NCBI RefSeq assembly: GCF_963676325.1
Contig: NZ_OY781099.1
Span: forward strand, 930,001-994,000
Direction: 5' to 3'
DNA: 64,000 nt
Origin: an uncultured Bacteroides sp.
GTDB lineage: Bacteria > Bacteroidota > Bacteroidia > Bacteroidales > Bacteroidaceae
A model generated the notes under the pieces. That model did not search any database, was not told the DNA's origin, and saw only the letters and a program-made list of their open reading frames with translations. Shown in pieces: positions 1 to 8,731 of this stretch. Numbering within the stretch: position 1 is the stretch's first letter; each line of letters begins with the position of its first letter. Made by a program: the position numbers and the translations under genes.

Positions 1-2267
1 ATCAGTCGGGCTGCATCTTCGAACATTGGATCAAGTCGATTCATGTCTACATCTCCAACGCTGCTTTCACTCTCTTCTCCTACATATTCAGGTAGGTAGA
101 ATGCAGTAGTGTAACCTTGCTGGCGGGAAATGTAATTGGTGATTTGTTCCACCTCCGGAGTATCAACGAATGCACACTGCACACGAACCGGATCGCTACC
201 CTGAAGGAATAGCATGTCACCACGGCCAATCAGTTGGTTAGCTCCCGGACGGTCAAGGATAGTACGTGAGTCCATCATGGACGAAACACGGAAAGCAACA
301 CGAGCAGGGAAGTTGGCTTTGATAGTACCTGTAATGATATTGGTTGTTGGTCTCTGAGTGGCAATAATCATGTGGATACCTACGGCACGTGCCAACTGAG
401 CAATACGGGCAATTGGTAGTTCCACTTCCTTACCGGCAGTCATAATCAAGTCACCAAACTCATCAATAATCACCACAATATATGGCATGAATTTATGTCC
501 TTTTTCAGGATTTAGTCTACGATTGATGAACTTTTCGTTGTACTCTTTAATATTACGGGTATGTGCCTTTTTAAGCAAATCATAACGCGAATCCATTTCA
601 ATACAAAGAGAATTTAGTGTCTGCACTACTTTGGTGAAATCAGTAATGATTGCTTCTTCACCATCAGGTAGTTTGGCCAGAAAATGTTTCTCTATGGTTG
701 AATAAATACTGAACTCTACTTTTTTCGGGTCGATTAGTACAAACTTCAGTTCTGCCGGATGTTTTTTATAAAGCAATGATGTAATGATAGCATTTAGTCC
801 CACTGACTTACCCTGACCAGTAGCTCCGGCCACAAGCACGTGAGGCATTTTGCAAAGATCCACCATAAATATCTCGTTGGTAATGGTTTTACCAAAAGCA
901 ATAGGTAGCTCATAACTGGATTCCTGGAATTTCTTGGAAGAAATAATGGAATGCATGGAAACAATCTTTGGATTGGAGTTTGGAACTTCAATACCAATGG
1001 TACCTTTTCCTGGAATCGGCGCAATGATACGAATACCCAATGCGGACAGGCTAAGAGCAATATCATCTTCCAGTCCGCGGATTTTAGAGATACGTACACC
1101 TGCTTCCGGAGTAATTTCATATAGAGTAACGGTAGAACCTACAGTCGCTTTAATGGAACTAATTTCAATACCAAAACTCCTTAGCGTGCTGATAATCTTA
1201 TCTTTATTAGCAGTCTGCTCCTCCATATTAATGGCTGGCTCACTGTTGTCGTACCGTTTCATTAATTCCAGAGTTGGGTGGCGGTAGTTCTCCAGATCAA
1301 GTGTGGGATTATATTGTCCTAAATTAGAAGCATCATATCTTTCTTCATCATCAGATCTAGGAGACTCAATTTTGAATTCCGGTTCTTTGTCTTCCAGCTC
1401 TTCTTCATTCTCCTCGGTAGAATTTGTGCTATCTGCTTCCTCTTCATTTATTATATTTGATTTAACCCAGTCATCAGTCGGCTTCTCTTCTTCCGGAGCA
1501 ATAATTTCCATCGGTTTAGAGGCAACAGCTTGTTCAAAACTATGATCTAGCTTGAAATTAAGCGTTTTAGGTTCTGGATTTGTAAAATCCTGAGCGTTAT
1601 TCTCGTATGCTGCGACAGGTTGTACTTTCTCTTTTTTCTTTCTGAAATTAAGTTGCATTAATCGTCTGATATAGATTATAGTTTGCGCACTAAGATAGAT
1701 TAGAAAGCAAAGTGCTGTAGCCAGAAGAAGCAATGAAATTCCGGGAATTCCAATTTGTGAAATCAGCCAGTTACTGACATTGTATCCGTGCAATCCTCCA
1801 AGGTAAATAAAGCTATCTTTATAGGTATCCATGAATGCAAAGCCGAAAAATACGGAGCCCCAGATAAGAAATAGCGAACAACCAATAAACCATTTCCAAA
1901 GTCGGAAAGTTCGTACTCTCATCAGTTTCATGCCGGTAATGGCCAGAAATAGCAATATTATATAAGAAGATACCCCAAAACAATCGTTAATCAGGTAACT
2001 CGCCAATTGTGCTCCTCGTGATCCTGCATAATTCTTTATGTGATTATCAATAGACGCTAATTGCTGTGTGCTGGGATTATCAAGAATACTCTGATCTGCA
2101 GCTCCAGTAAAGAAAAAAGATGTAAATGCCAGAAGCAAATAAACTGAAAATATCACCATTAAAAGGCCAAAAATAAAATGGATGGTCTCGTTCTGAAAAT
2201 GATGTGTAAAATTATTAGATGCTACCGGCTCCATTGCCGGACTCTTATCTGTTTTTTTCTTTGCCAT
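1..2267 (-). CDS. ftsK: DNA translocase FtsK (3' end beyond the left edge)
   Basis: FtsK/SpoIIIE DNA translocase, which couples septation to chromosome dimer resolution and terminus segregation at the division septum. The protein starts MAKKKTDKSPAMEP at 2267 and runs off the left edge after about 755 residues. It has hydrophobic membrane segments in roughly the first 200 residues, then an acidic Glu/Ser-rich linker (about 215-320), then the motor. Walker A is GATGQGKS near residue 478. A Walker B segment, YIVVIIDEFGDLIM, lies near residue 600. The last visible residues, DPMFEDAARLI, are where the DNA-reading gamma winged-helix domain begins, so that domain lies outside the window. It is divergent from the next gene; the space between holds a TGTACA array. 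Family assignment is secure. Confidence 0.97.
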   Translation of the reverse strand, partial: MAKKKTDKSPAMEPVASNNFTHHFQNETIHFIFGLLMVIFSVYLLLAFTSFFFTGAADQSILDNPSTQQLASIDNHIKNYAGSRGAQLASYLINDCFGVSSYIILLFLAITGMKLMRVRTFRLWKWFIGCSLFLIWGSVFFGFAFMDTYKDSFIYLGGLHGYNVSNWLISQIGIPGISLLLLATALCFLIYLSAQTIIYIRRLMQLNFRKKKEKVQPVAAYENNAQDFTNPEPKTLNFKLDHSFEQAVASKPMEIIAPEEEKPTDDWVKSNIINEEEADSTNSTEENEEELEDKEPEFKIESPRSDDEERYDASNLGQYNPTLDLENYRHPTLELMKRYDNSEPAINMEEQTANKDKIISTLRSFGIEISSIKATVGSTVTLYEITPEAGVRISKIRGLEDDIALSLSALGIRIIAPIPGKGTIGIEVPNSNPKIVSMHSIISSKKFQESSYELPIAFGKTITNEIFMVDLCKMPHVLVAGATGQGKSVGLNAIITSLLYKKHPAELKFVLIDPKKVEFSIYSTIEKHFLAKLPDGEEAIITDFTKVVQTLNSLCIEMDSRYDLLKKAHTRNIKEYNEKFINRRLNPEKGHKFMPYIVVIIDEFGDLIMTAGKEVELPIARIAQLARAVGIHMIIATQRPTTNIITGTIKANFPARVAFRVSSMMDSRTILDRPGANQLIGRGDMLFLQGSDPVRVQCAFVDTPEVEQITNYISRQQGYTTAFYLPEYVGEESESSVGDVDMNRLDPMFEDAARL

Positions 2268-2372
2268 GAAGAATTTTTGTTTTTAATGTTTTATTCTGCA
2301 AAAATAATAAAATAACATTAGTTGGGGGAAGAATATCCTAAAAAATATTCGAAGGAATAATTGTGGCTATGT

Positions 2373-2443
2373 TGTACAGAATAGGATGTTTTTTGTACAG
2401 AACTATAATTTGTTTTGTACAAAATCATATGCAATTATGTACA
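2373..2443. repeat. TGTACA array, 4 units, 21-22 bp period
   Basis: The palindrome TGTACA, usually inside TTTTGTACAGAA-like contexts, occurs at 2373, 2394, 2416 and 2438 (steps of 21, 22 and 22 bp). It lies in the 320-bp space between divergent ftsK and the DUF5063 gene. The same core and spacing recur at 14100-14149 and 32932-33003. Function unknown; it is too short and too weakly conserved between cores to be CRISPR. Confidence 0.8.
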
Positions 2444-2559
2444 GAGAAAAATGTTTTATTAGTGATGAGTAAAAAATATATCAATGAGAATAAAAACCAG
2501 TGCACTTATTCTTCAAGTTAAAATACATTGATTTGCAGTTTGATTCCCTCTTTTTTTGT

Positions 2560-2567
2560 TAACTTTG
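2560..2567 (+). promoter_or_regulatory. Bacteroides-type -7 promoter element
   Basis: TAACTTTG matches the Bacteroides primary-sigma -7 consensus TAnnTTTG. It lies 20 bp upstream of the ATG at 2588. A TTTG at 2539-2542 could be the -33 element, though the gap of 17 bp is slightly short. Confidence 0.6.
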
Positions 2568-2587
2568 CGCCCTAATTGAATAAAAGT

Positions 2588-3154
2588 ATGGAAAAGGATC
2601 ATCAAGTGATATTCAGCAGAGACGTTGTGGAATTTGTAACTGTGGCCGCCGAGTTTTGCGCTTTTTTGGAGCGTTCGGAGGGTGCAAAGCGGAGTCCTTT
2701 TGTTGATACAACTTTAAAAATTTTGCCATTGCTTTATCTTAAAGCATCTTTATTGCCCGATTGTGAAATGCAGGGAGATGAGGCTCCCGAAACTTATGTC
2801 ACTGAAGAAACTTACGAAATTATGCGAATGGATGTTGCTTCCATTTTACGTGAAAAAGATGATTATCTGGAAGTCTTTCTTCCGGAAATGGCATATAGTG
2901 ATACCCCCATTAAGAAATGTATATCTGAGGATTTAGCCGATATTTACCAGGATCTGAAAGATTTTATATTTGTCTTTCAACTGGGTTACGATGAAACAAT
3001 GCATGATTCTTTGGCTATTTGCAAAGAAAACTTTGGATTGTATTGGGGACAAAAGCTGGTTAATACTTTAAGAGCCTTGCATGATGTGAAGTTCAATGTT
3101 GATAATGAAGAAGATAACGAGGAAGAAGAGGGCAACCTGAACGAAGAATTATGA
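2588..3154 (+). CDS. DUF5063-family protein
   Basis: Acidic protein of 188 residues resembling the DUF5063 family of Bacteroidetes; no biochemical role is known to me. I take the ATG at 2588 (MEKDHQVIF) rather than a TTG 12 bases upstream. There is no signal peptide, so it is probably cytoplasmic, largely helical, and ends in a run of Glu/Asn. Its stop overlaps the start of the next gene (ATGA), so it is translationally coupled to the 3'-5' exonuclease and probably belongs to the same nucleic-acid maintenance operon. Confidence 0.8.
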   Translation: MEKDHQVIFSRDVVEFVTVAAEFCAFLERSEGAKRSPFVDTTLKILPLLYLKASLLPDCEMQGDEAPETYVTEETYEIMRMDVASILREKDDYLEVFLPEMAYSDTPIKKCISEDLADIYQDLKDFIFVFQLGYDETMHDSLAICKENFGLYWGQKLVNTLRALHDVKFNVDNEEDNEEEEGNLNEEL

Positions 3155-3786
3155 TTGTAAAAAGAACAATAACAAAGGATGATATATCTGAAATGCCGAA
3201 GGTTAATTTCGAAGGCAAAATAATAATGATTTGTACTGAGAAAGATGCAGAGCGAGCGGTAGACTTTTTGAGCAAATATCCTGTTTTGGGAATAGATAGC
3301 GAGACAAAACCCTCTTTTGTTAAAGGGAAGTCACATAAAGTATCCTTGCTACAGATTTCAACGGACCAGCATTGTTTCCTGTTTCGTTTAAATCTGATAG
3401 GCTTTCCTAATGTATTGATTGGCTTGTTAGAAAATCAATCAATTGTAAAAGTAGGACTTTCTTTAAAAGATGACTTTATGGCTATGCACCGAAGAGTCAC
3501 TTTTAAACAACAGAATTGCGTTGAATTGCAGGAGTTTGTGAAACCATTCGGCATACAGGATAAGAGTCTGCAAAAAATATATGCAATTCTTTTTGGTCAT
3601 AAAATATCCAAATCACAACGTTTGTCTAACTGGGAAGCTGAGACGCTAAGTCCTTCTCAACAGTTATATGCAGCTACGGATGCGTGGACTTGCCTGAAGA
3701 TTTATAATTTGCTTCAGGATTTGCACCAAACAGGTGATTATGTAAAAGAAGAAATAGTAGAACCGGTAATTGAAGAAAAAGAATAA
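3151..3786 (+). CDS. 3'-5' exonuclease domain protein (RNase D/WRN-like)
   Basis: Single-domain DEDD-superfamily exonuclease of 211 residues. Visible motifs are Exo I (LGIDSETKPSF, giving the D-x-E pair near residue 50), a central VGLSLKDD segment (Exo II region, near 108) and YAATDAW (Exo III with Tyr-x3-Asp, DEDDy type, near 172). No HRDC or helicase domain is attached, so this is the short stand-alone form common in Bacteroidetes. It overlaps the DUF5063 gene by 4 bp and is followed 4 bp later by the methyltransferase gene, indicating one operon. Whether the substrate is RNA or DNA cannot be decided from sequence. Confidence 0.9.
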   Translation: MIVKRTITKDDISEMPKVNFEGKIIMICTEKDAERAVDFLSKYPVLGIDSETKPSFVKGKSHKVSLLQISTDQHCFLFRLNLIGFPNVLIGLLENQSIVKVGLSLKDDFMAMHRRVTFKQQNCVELQEFVKPFGIQDKSLQKIYAILFGHKISKSQRLSNWEAETLSPSQQLYAATDAWTCLKIYNLLQDLHQTGDYVKEEIVEPVIEEKE

Positions 3787-3790
3787 ATAA

Positions 3791-4975
3791 ATGGCTTACA
3801 AAAGAGTTTATCTCAAATCAGGAAAAGAAGAATCGCTGAAGCGTTTTCATCCGTGGATTTTTTCAGGAGCAATTCATCACTTTGATGGAGAACCTGAAGA
3901 GGGTGAAATTGTGGATGTGTATACTTCGAAAAAAGAGTTTATTGCTTTAGGACACTTTCAGGTAGGCAGTATTGCTGTGAGAGTGCTTTCTTTTAAACAA
4001 GAAGAAGTGAATCCGGAGTTCTGGGTTAGAAAGTTTGAAGTAGCTTATGACTTGCGTAAAAGAATAGGATTGGCTGAAAATCCTACAAATAATACATTTA
4101 GGTTGGTTCATGGTGAAGGTGATAATCTTCCAGGACTGATTATTGATATTTATGCAAATACTGCGGTTATGCAGGCTCATTCCGTGGGGATGCATGTTTA
4201 CCGGATGGATATAGCCAATGCACTTTCTCAGGTATTGGGAGACACTATTGATAATATTTATTATAAATCGGAAACGACGCTCCCATTCAAAGCGGGCTTA
4301 GGACAGGAAAACGGATTTATTAAAGGAGGCAGCTCAGATAATATAGCTCAGGAATATGGTTTGAAGTTTCATGTAGACTGGCTGAAAGGGCAGAAAACAG
4401 GATTCTTCGTTGATCAACGTGAAAATCGTGCGTTATTGGAGAGATATGCAAAGGGGCGTTCCGTATTAAATATGTTCTGTTACACCGGTGGCTTCTCTTT
4501 CTACGCTATGCGTGGTGGAGCAAATCTGGTTCATTCAGTAGATAGTTCTGCAAAAGCGATAGATCTGACTAATAAGAATGTAGAACTTAACTTCTCAGGT
4601 GATGCTCGTCATACAGCTTATGCCGAGGATGCCTTTAAGTATCTTGATAAGATGGGCGATCAGTACGATCTGATCATTCTTGATCCGCCAGCTTTTGCTA
4701 AGCACAGAGATGCTTTACGCAATGCATTGCAGGGATATAGGAAATTAAATGCCAAAGCATTTGAGAAAATCAAACCGGGAGGCATTCTGTTTACTTTCTC
4801 TTGTTCTCAGGTGGTAACGAAAGATAATTTCCGCACATCAGTGTTTACTGCTGCAGCTATGTCCGGTAGAAGTGTGAGAATTTTGCATCAACTAACACAG
4901 CCGGCTGATCATCCGGTAAATATATATCATCCGGAAGGAGAGTATTTAAAAGGCTTGGTTTTATACGTAGAATAG
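3791..4975 (+). CDS. Class I SAM-dependent rRNA methyltransferase (RlmI/YccW-like)
   Basis: 394 residues with the RlmI-like layout. An N-terminal PUA domain (about 1-75; MAYKRVYLKSGKEESLKRFHP) is followed by a middle domain and a Rossmann methyltransferase. SAM motif I is VLNMFCYTGGFSFYA (near residue 226). The LDPPAFAK segment (near 297) is the catalytic/target-base motif, and FSCSQ follows (near 336). The family methylates cytosine C5 in 23S rRNA (RlmI makes m5C1962 in E. coli); the exact position here is inferred. Third gene of the 2588-4975 operon. The ATG at 3791 lies 4 bp after the previous stop. Confidence 0.92.
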   Translation: MAYKRVYLKSGKEESLKRFHPWIFSGAIHHFDGEPEEGEIVDVYTSKKEFIALGHFQVGSIAVRVLSFKQEEVNPEFWVRKFEVAYDLRKRIGLAENPTNNTFRLVHGEGDNLPGLIIDIYANTAVMQAHSVGMHVYRMDIANALSQVLGDTIDNIYYKSETTLPFKAGLGQENGFIKGGSSDNIAQEYGLKFHVDWLKGQKTGFFVDQRENRALLERYAKGRSVLNMFCYTGGFSFYAMRGGANLVHSVDSSAKAIDLTNKNVELNFSGDARHTAYAEDAFKYLDKMGDQYDLIILDPPAFAKHRDALRNALQGYRKLNAKAFEKIKPGGILFTFSCSQVVTKDNFRTSVFTAAAMSGRSVRILHQLTQPADHPVNIYHPEGEYLKGLVLYVE

Positions 4976-5068
4976 CCTTGATAATATAAAATCTGAAACT
5001 ATGTAATAAAGAGTGTTAATATTTAGGTTGTTTTTGCTGATTTATAATGTTGTATAACATAAATCATT

Positions 5069-5076
5069 TATATTTG
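5069..5076 (+). promoter_or_regulatory. Candidate promoter -7 element of the small RNA
   Basis: TATATTTG fits TAnnTTTG exactly. It is followed after about 45 bp by a perfect intrinsic terminator with no ORF between. A TTG at 5050-5052 may serve as the upstream element. Confidence 0.55.
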
Positions 5077-5082
5077 CACTGT

Positions 5083-5146
5083 GTTTTTCATGGTATTAGA
5101 TTTAAGGTTAACAAAGATTGGTTGTCGGGAGACAGCCTTTTTTTTT
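5083..5146 (+). ncRNA. Candidate small RNA of about 64 nt
   Basis: Between the methyltransferase gene and the DUF151 gene, a promoter-like TATATTTG (5069-5076) is followed by a short non-coding stretch. This ends in a hairpin (5120-5126 pairing with 5131-5137, GGGA loop) and nine Ts. The stretch before the hairpin contains the word TTAGATTTAAGGTTAAC. From memory, a similar leader-plus-hairpin pattern recurs in Bacteroides genomes as a family of short paralogous sRNAs; I cannot confirm membership. It ends before the separate promoter of the next gene at 5190, so it should be an independent transcript. Confidence 0.5.
5120..5146 (+). terminator. Intrinsic terminator of the candidate sRNA
   Basis: GGTTGTC and GACAGCC form a 7-bp stem (one G-U pair) around GGGA, followed by nine Ts. 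Confidence 0.8.
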
Positions 5147-5189
5147 GTATAAATGTCAGGATTAGAATTCGTCATCCAAAATTAATCCC

Positions 5190-5197
5190 TATATTTG
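5190..5197 (+). promoter_or_regulatory. -7 promoter element for the DUF151 gene
   Basis: TATATTTG matches TAnnTTTG. It lies 26 bp upstream of the GTG start at 5224. No clear TTTG is seen at -33. Confidence 0.55.
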
Positions 5198-5223
5198 CTC
5201 CACAGTCTTAATTTGGATTCAAA

Positions 5224-5787
5224 GTGGATAATAAAGTAGAACTTCGGGTATTAAATATTTCCAACAGTCAGTTACAGGCAAATGCTTTTGCACTAGTTAT
5301 GGAAGAAGTGGACGGACCTCGCCAGTTGCCTATTATAATTGGTTCTATCGAGGCTCAGGCCATAGCTCTTAAGTTGAAAGGACTTAGCACTCCTCGCCCT
5401 TTCACTCACGATTTATTTGTAACCTTCGCAGAATATCTTCAAACAAAACTGGAACAGGTGTTTATCTATAAAGCTAAGGATGGAATTTTTTATTCTTATC
5501 TTTGTTTTGAGAAAGATGGTGAGCAGTTTAAGCTAGATTCCAGAACATCAGATGCTATTGCTTTGGCTCTGCGTTTTGATTGTCCCATTTACACTACCGA
5601 ACAAATTCTCAGCTCTGAGGGATATATTCCAGAAGTGGAAGATGTGGAGATAGAATCGGAATCGAGTGATACGCTGGATGACTTGAAAGAATCTCTTTCG
5701 CAGGCTGTAAAAGATGAGAATTATGAACTAGCCTCTGCCCTACGTGATGAGATAAAGCGAATGGAGCAGGAAAATCAATCGTTTTAA
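5224..5787 (+). CDS. Bifunctional nuclease-like protein (DUF151) with UvrB/UvrC motif
   Basis: 187 residues; GTG start at 5224 chosen because the conserved N-terminus (VELRVLNISNSQ) begins there. Residues about 1-135 form a DUF151/bifunctional nuclease domain, with the typical LPIIIGSIEAQAIA and LDSRTSDAIALALR segments. The last 40 residues (LKESLSQAVKDENYELASALR) form a UVR helical hairpin, as in UvrB/UvrC and McsA. Plant DUF151 homologues have nuclease activity on RNA and DNA; the bacterial role is not settled. It lies 24 bp upstream of rsmE, probably in the same transcript. Confidence 0.9.
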   Translation: MDNKVELRVLNISNSQLQANAFALVMEEVDGPRQLPIIIGSIEAQAIALKLKGLSTPRPFTHDLFVTFAEYLQTKLEQVFIYKAKDGIFYSYLCFEKDGEQFKLDSRTSDAIALALRFDCPIYTTEQILSSEGYIPEVEDVEIESESSDTLDDLKESLSQAVKDENYELASALRDEIKRMEQENQSF

Positions 5788-5811
5788 TTCATAGATTACA
5801 CAACAAAAACA

Positions 5812-6510
5812 ATGCATGTATTTTATACCCCCGATATTTTAGTAAAAAATGAGTTGCCTGATGAAGAAGCTCAACATTGTATTCGCGTGTTGCGTTTGTC
5901 TCAAGGTGATGAGATTATGCTGACCGATGGACACGGTTCTTTCTATAAAGCAGAAATTAGCATGGCAACCGGAAAGAAATGTTTTGTTTCCGTTATTGAA
6001 AGAATTCAGCAGGAAAAACCTTGGCCGTGTCATTTGCATATAGCAATGGCTCCAACAAAAAATATGGACCGCAATGAATGGTTCGCAGAAAAAGCTACAG
6101 AGATTGGCTTTGATGAGCTAACCTTTCTTAATTGCCGCTTTTCAGAAAGAAAAGTAATTAAGAATGAGCGGATTGAGAAAATATTAGTCTCTGCCATAAA
6201 ACAGTCATTGAAAGCAACTCTTCCCGTATTAAATGAAATGACCGACTTCGATAAATTCATCTCCCATGATTTTCCAGGACAAAAATTTATAGCTCACTGC
6301 TATGAAGGTGAAAAACCTTTGCTAAAGGATGTAATTCGTAAAGGAGAAGATGCATTGGTGCTTATAGGACCGGAAGGAGACTTCAGTCCGGAAGAGGTAG
6401 AAAAAGCTCTTGCAAAAGGTTTCCAACCTATTAGTCTCGGTAAATCCAGGCTGCGTACGGAAACAGCTGCTCTGGTTGCATGCCATACCATGAATTTGAT
6501 GAATCAATAA
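5812..6510 (+). CDS. rsmE: 16S rRNA (uracil(1498)-N(3))-methyltransferase RsmE
   Basis: 232 residues, the usual RsmE length. N-terminal PUA-like domain (MHVFYTPDILVKNELPDEEA), then a SPOUT trefoil-knot domain. Characteristic motifs are MAPTKNMDRNEWFAEKATEIG (about 78-98), VLIGPEGDFSPEEVEKA (about 182-198) and LGKSRLRTETAAL (near 215), which together form the SAM-binding knot. It makes m3U1498 in the decoding region of 16S rRNA. It is between the DUF151 gene and the DUF4836 lipoprotein gene, both on the same strand; the stop lies 17 bp before the next ATG. Confidence 0.96.
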   Translation: MHVFYTPDILVKNELPDEEAQHCIRVLRLSQGDEIMLTDGHGSFYKAEISMATGKKCFVSVIERIQQEKPWPCHLHIAMAPTKNMDRNEWFAEKATEIGFDELTFLNCRFSERKVIKNERIEKILVSAIKQSLKATLPVLNEMTDFDKFISHDFPGQKFIAHCYEGEKPLLKDVIRKGEDALVLIGPEGDFSPEEVEKALAKGFQPISLGKSRLRTETAALVACHTMNLMNQ

Positions 6511-6527
6511 CTTATATTAAGATACAT

Positions 6528-8063
6528 ATGAATAAACTTAAATTCTTTTCCCACTTATCAATACTGTTAGTGGCAGTGTTGTTGCTGGGCTCTTGCTCCA
6601 AAGATAAAGAGTATACAAGAGTTATTCCCTTAAATGCTCCACTGGTAATCTCAATAGATGTTCCTTCTATTATAAAGAAGAGCGGCTTAATGGATAATAA
6701 AGAATCCATTATGAAGAATATGACAGCTGCATTGAATAATGAAAAACTGGCAAAACTGATTCAAAATCCTTCGGATGCTGGTCTTTCTCTCGAAGATAAA
6801 GCCTACATATTCCTTGCTTCAGATGATGCTCCTGTTGCACTGTTTAAAGTATCCGATATGGATAAACTGGTAGATGCTTTTAAATTAATGCAAACTGAAG
6901 GACTTTGTGATGAAGTAGAGAAAAGTGGAAGTTTTTCAACTTCAGTTCTTCGCGGATATGGAATCTGCGCATTCGATAACAGTTCTTTGATGGTGATGAA
7001 AACTACTAATCCTCATTCCTTACCGGTAAAGGAAGCTGTTACTAAATTGATGGATCAGGATGAAAAAGTGAGTATTGCTGTCAATAAAGGCTTTCAGAAA
7101 CTGATTGCTAAGAAAAGTGATGTTTGCTTGTATGGCTCTTTTGCTGCAATGCCTCAGTTGACTTCTGCTTCTATGATGATGGGACTCCCTGAAGATGCTG
7201 ACTTGAAAGATATGATGTTGCTTGCTCAGATGAACTTTGAAAACGGTAAAGTATCTATAGAAGGAGAGTATTACACAGAAAATGAATCATTAAAGAAATA
7301 TTTAAAGGAGCAGTCTGAAATGGGAGGAAAGATAAATCATACTTTCCTTAAACGTATTCCTACCTCTTCGCTGGCCTATCTTTGTACAAATGTTAAGGGT
7401 GACAAGTTATACGAGATGCTTATAAAGAGTACAGAATTTAAAGGCATGGTTAAAGACTCCCGGCTAACTCCCGGATTCGATATGAAAAAGAGTGTTGCTT
7501 CTCTGAATGGCGATGTCTCTATTGCACTATCAGGAATAAGTGAGAATGGAACACCATCTTTGCTGGCTTATGCAGAGGTAACAGATCCTTCGGCTGCCGG
7601 AATTGTTTATGCATTCAAAAAAGATTTCGACGAAGTGGGAATGGCAATTACCACTACCGGTAAGAACGAATATATGGTGAAGAGTGGGATGTTGCCTTCG
7701 GCCATTCATTTTGGGGTAAGAAACAACTATTTCTATTTTACGAATGACGATAATCTCTATAAGAATATAGGCAAAGATTTTCCAAACTCACTTGTCGATG
7801 CAAAATACGGATATGTGAAAGGTGATGCAAAGGGTTATTTTGTTCTTGATATGGAAAATGTAATGAAATTGCCAATGGTTACAAAGACCTTTGCTCAGTT
7901 TGGATCGCAGGGTGCAATGGCTCAGTCTGTATTTGATGGTTTCTCTTATTTTGAAGCATACAATATCGACGATCAGAAAAGCGTAGGAAATATCTATTTT
8001 AAAAATAAAAACGAGAACGTTCTAAAACAGCTTATTGCCGGACTAAGAAAGGTAATTGGCTAG
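6528..8063 (+). CDS. DUF4836-family lipoprotein
   Basis: 511 residues from the ATG at 6528; an in-frame upstream ATG at 6480 would overlap rsmE and add no signal peptide. The N-terminus MNKLKFFSHLSILL...LLLGSCSKDK is a lipoprotein signal with the lipidated Cys near residue 24. The remainder resembles DUF4836, a Bacteroidetes family of unknown function, with two similar halves containing segments such as SSLAYLCTNVKG. It is likely anchored to a membrane facing the periplasm. It sits immediately upstream of an ABC ATPase-permease pair, which suggests, but does not prove, a shared envelope function. Confidence 0.85.
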   Translation: MNKLKFFSHLSILLVAVLLLGSCSKDKEYTRVIPLNAPLVISIDVPSIIKKSGLMDNKESIMKNMTAALNNEKLAKLIQNPSDAGLSLEDKAYIFLASDDAPVALFKVSDMDKLVDAFKLMQTEGLCDEVEKSGSFSTSVLRGYGICAFDNSSLMVMKTTNPHSLPVKEAVTKLMDQDEKVSIAVNKGFQKLIAKKSDVCLYGSFAAMPQLTSASMMMGLPEDADLKDMMLLAQMNFENGKVSIEGEYYTENESLKKYLKEQSEMGGKINHTFLKRIPTSSLAYLCTNVKGDKLYEMLIKSTEFKGMVKDSRLTPGFDMKKSVASLNGDVSIALSGISENGTPSLLAYAEVTDPSAAGIVYAFKKDFDEVGMAITTTGKNEYMVKSGMLPSAIHFGVRNNYFYFTNDDNLYKNIGKDFPNSLVDAKYGYVKGDAKGYFVLDMENVMKLPMVTKTFAQFGSQGAMAQSVFDGFSYFEAYNIDDQKSVGNIYFKNKNENVLKQLIAGLRKVIG

Positions 8064-8089
8064 GATAGATTTTAAATTGAGATGTATCA

Positions 8090-8731
8090 ATGAATAACAT
8101 TAAATTACAGCAGACTTTACCGAATGTATTTATCGAACGCAATATAATTTCGGAAGTCTGGAAGAATAATCTGGAGTTTTGTAAAGGTGAAATTTATCTT
8201 ATAGAAGCTGATTCGGGTACAGGAAAATCTTCGCTTTGCAGTTATGTCTATGGCTACAGAAACGATTATCAGGGAGCTTTTTGTTTTGACAATGAAAATA
8301 TCCGGGATTTATCTGTATCTAATTGGGTGGAATTGCGAAAACATTCATTAAGTATGCTTTTTCAGGAGTTGAGGCTCTTTACAGAACTTTCTGCCTTAGA
8401 AAATATTCAGCTAAAAAATAGTCTCACAAAGTATAAATCAGAGAAAGAGATTGAGACTTTGTTTGATGCTATGGGAATTCCGGATAAGTTAAATTCAAAA
8501 GTTGGTAAACTCTCTTTCGGACAGCAACAACGAGTTGCTTTTATAAGATCGTTGTGTCAGCCTTTTGACTTTATCTTTCTCGATGAACCAATCAGTCACC
8601 TTGATGAAACCAACGGTCAGATAATGGGCGGACTTTTAATGGAGGAAGTTAAAAAACAGGGCGCAGGCGTTATTGTAACGTCTATTGGTAAACATATTGA
8701 GTTGAACTACAATAAAATATTTAAGCTATGA
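8090..8731 (+). CDS. ABC transporter ATP-binding protein (FtsE/LolD-like)
   Basis: 213 residues. Walker A is EADSGTGKSSL (near residue 40), the Q-loop is MLFQELRLF (near 91), the signature is KLSFGQQQR (near 142), and Walker B is FIFLDEPISHLDE (near 164). The size and the short helical domain match the FtsE/LolD/MacB-type ATPases that drive mechanotransmission rather than classical transport. The stop overlaps the permease start by 4 bp, so the two proteins almost certainly form one complex. The signature LSFGQ replaces the more common LSGGQ. Confidence 0.92.
   Translation: MNNIKLQQTLPNVFIERNIISEVWKNNLEFCKGEIYLIEADSGTGKSSLCSYVYGYRNDYQGAFCFDNENIRDLSVSNWVELRKHSLSMLFQELRLFTELSALENIQLKNSLTKYKSEKEIETLFDAMGIPDKLNSKVGKLSFGQQQRVAFIRSLCQPFDFIFLDEPISHLDETNGQIMGGLLMEEVKKQGAGVIVTSIGKHIELNYNKIFKL

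Noticed and set aside
934..1545. Plus-strand frames of 80-117 codons inside the ftsK region
   Set aside because: They lie wholly opposite the intact ftsK reading frame and have no recognisable domains; they are antisense shadows.
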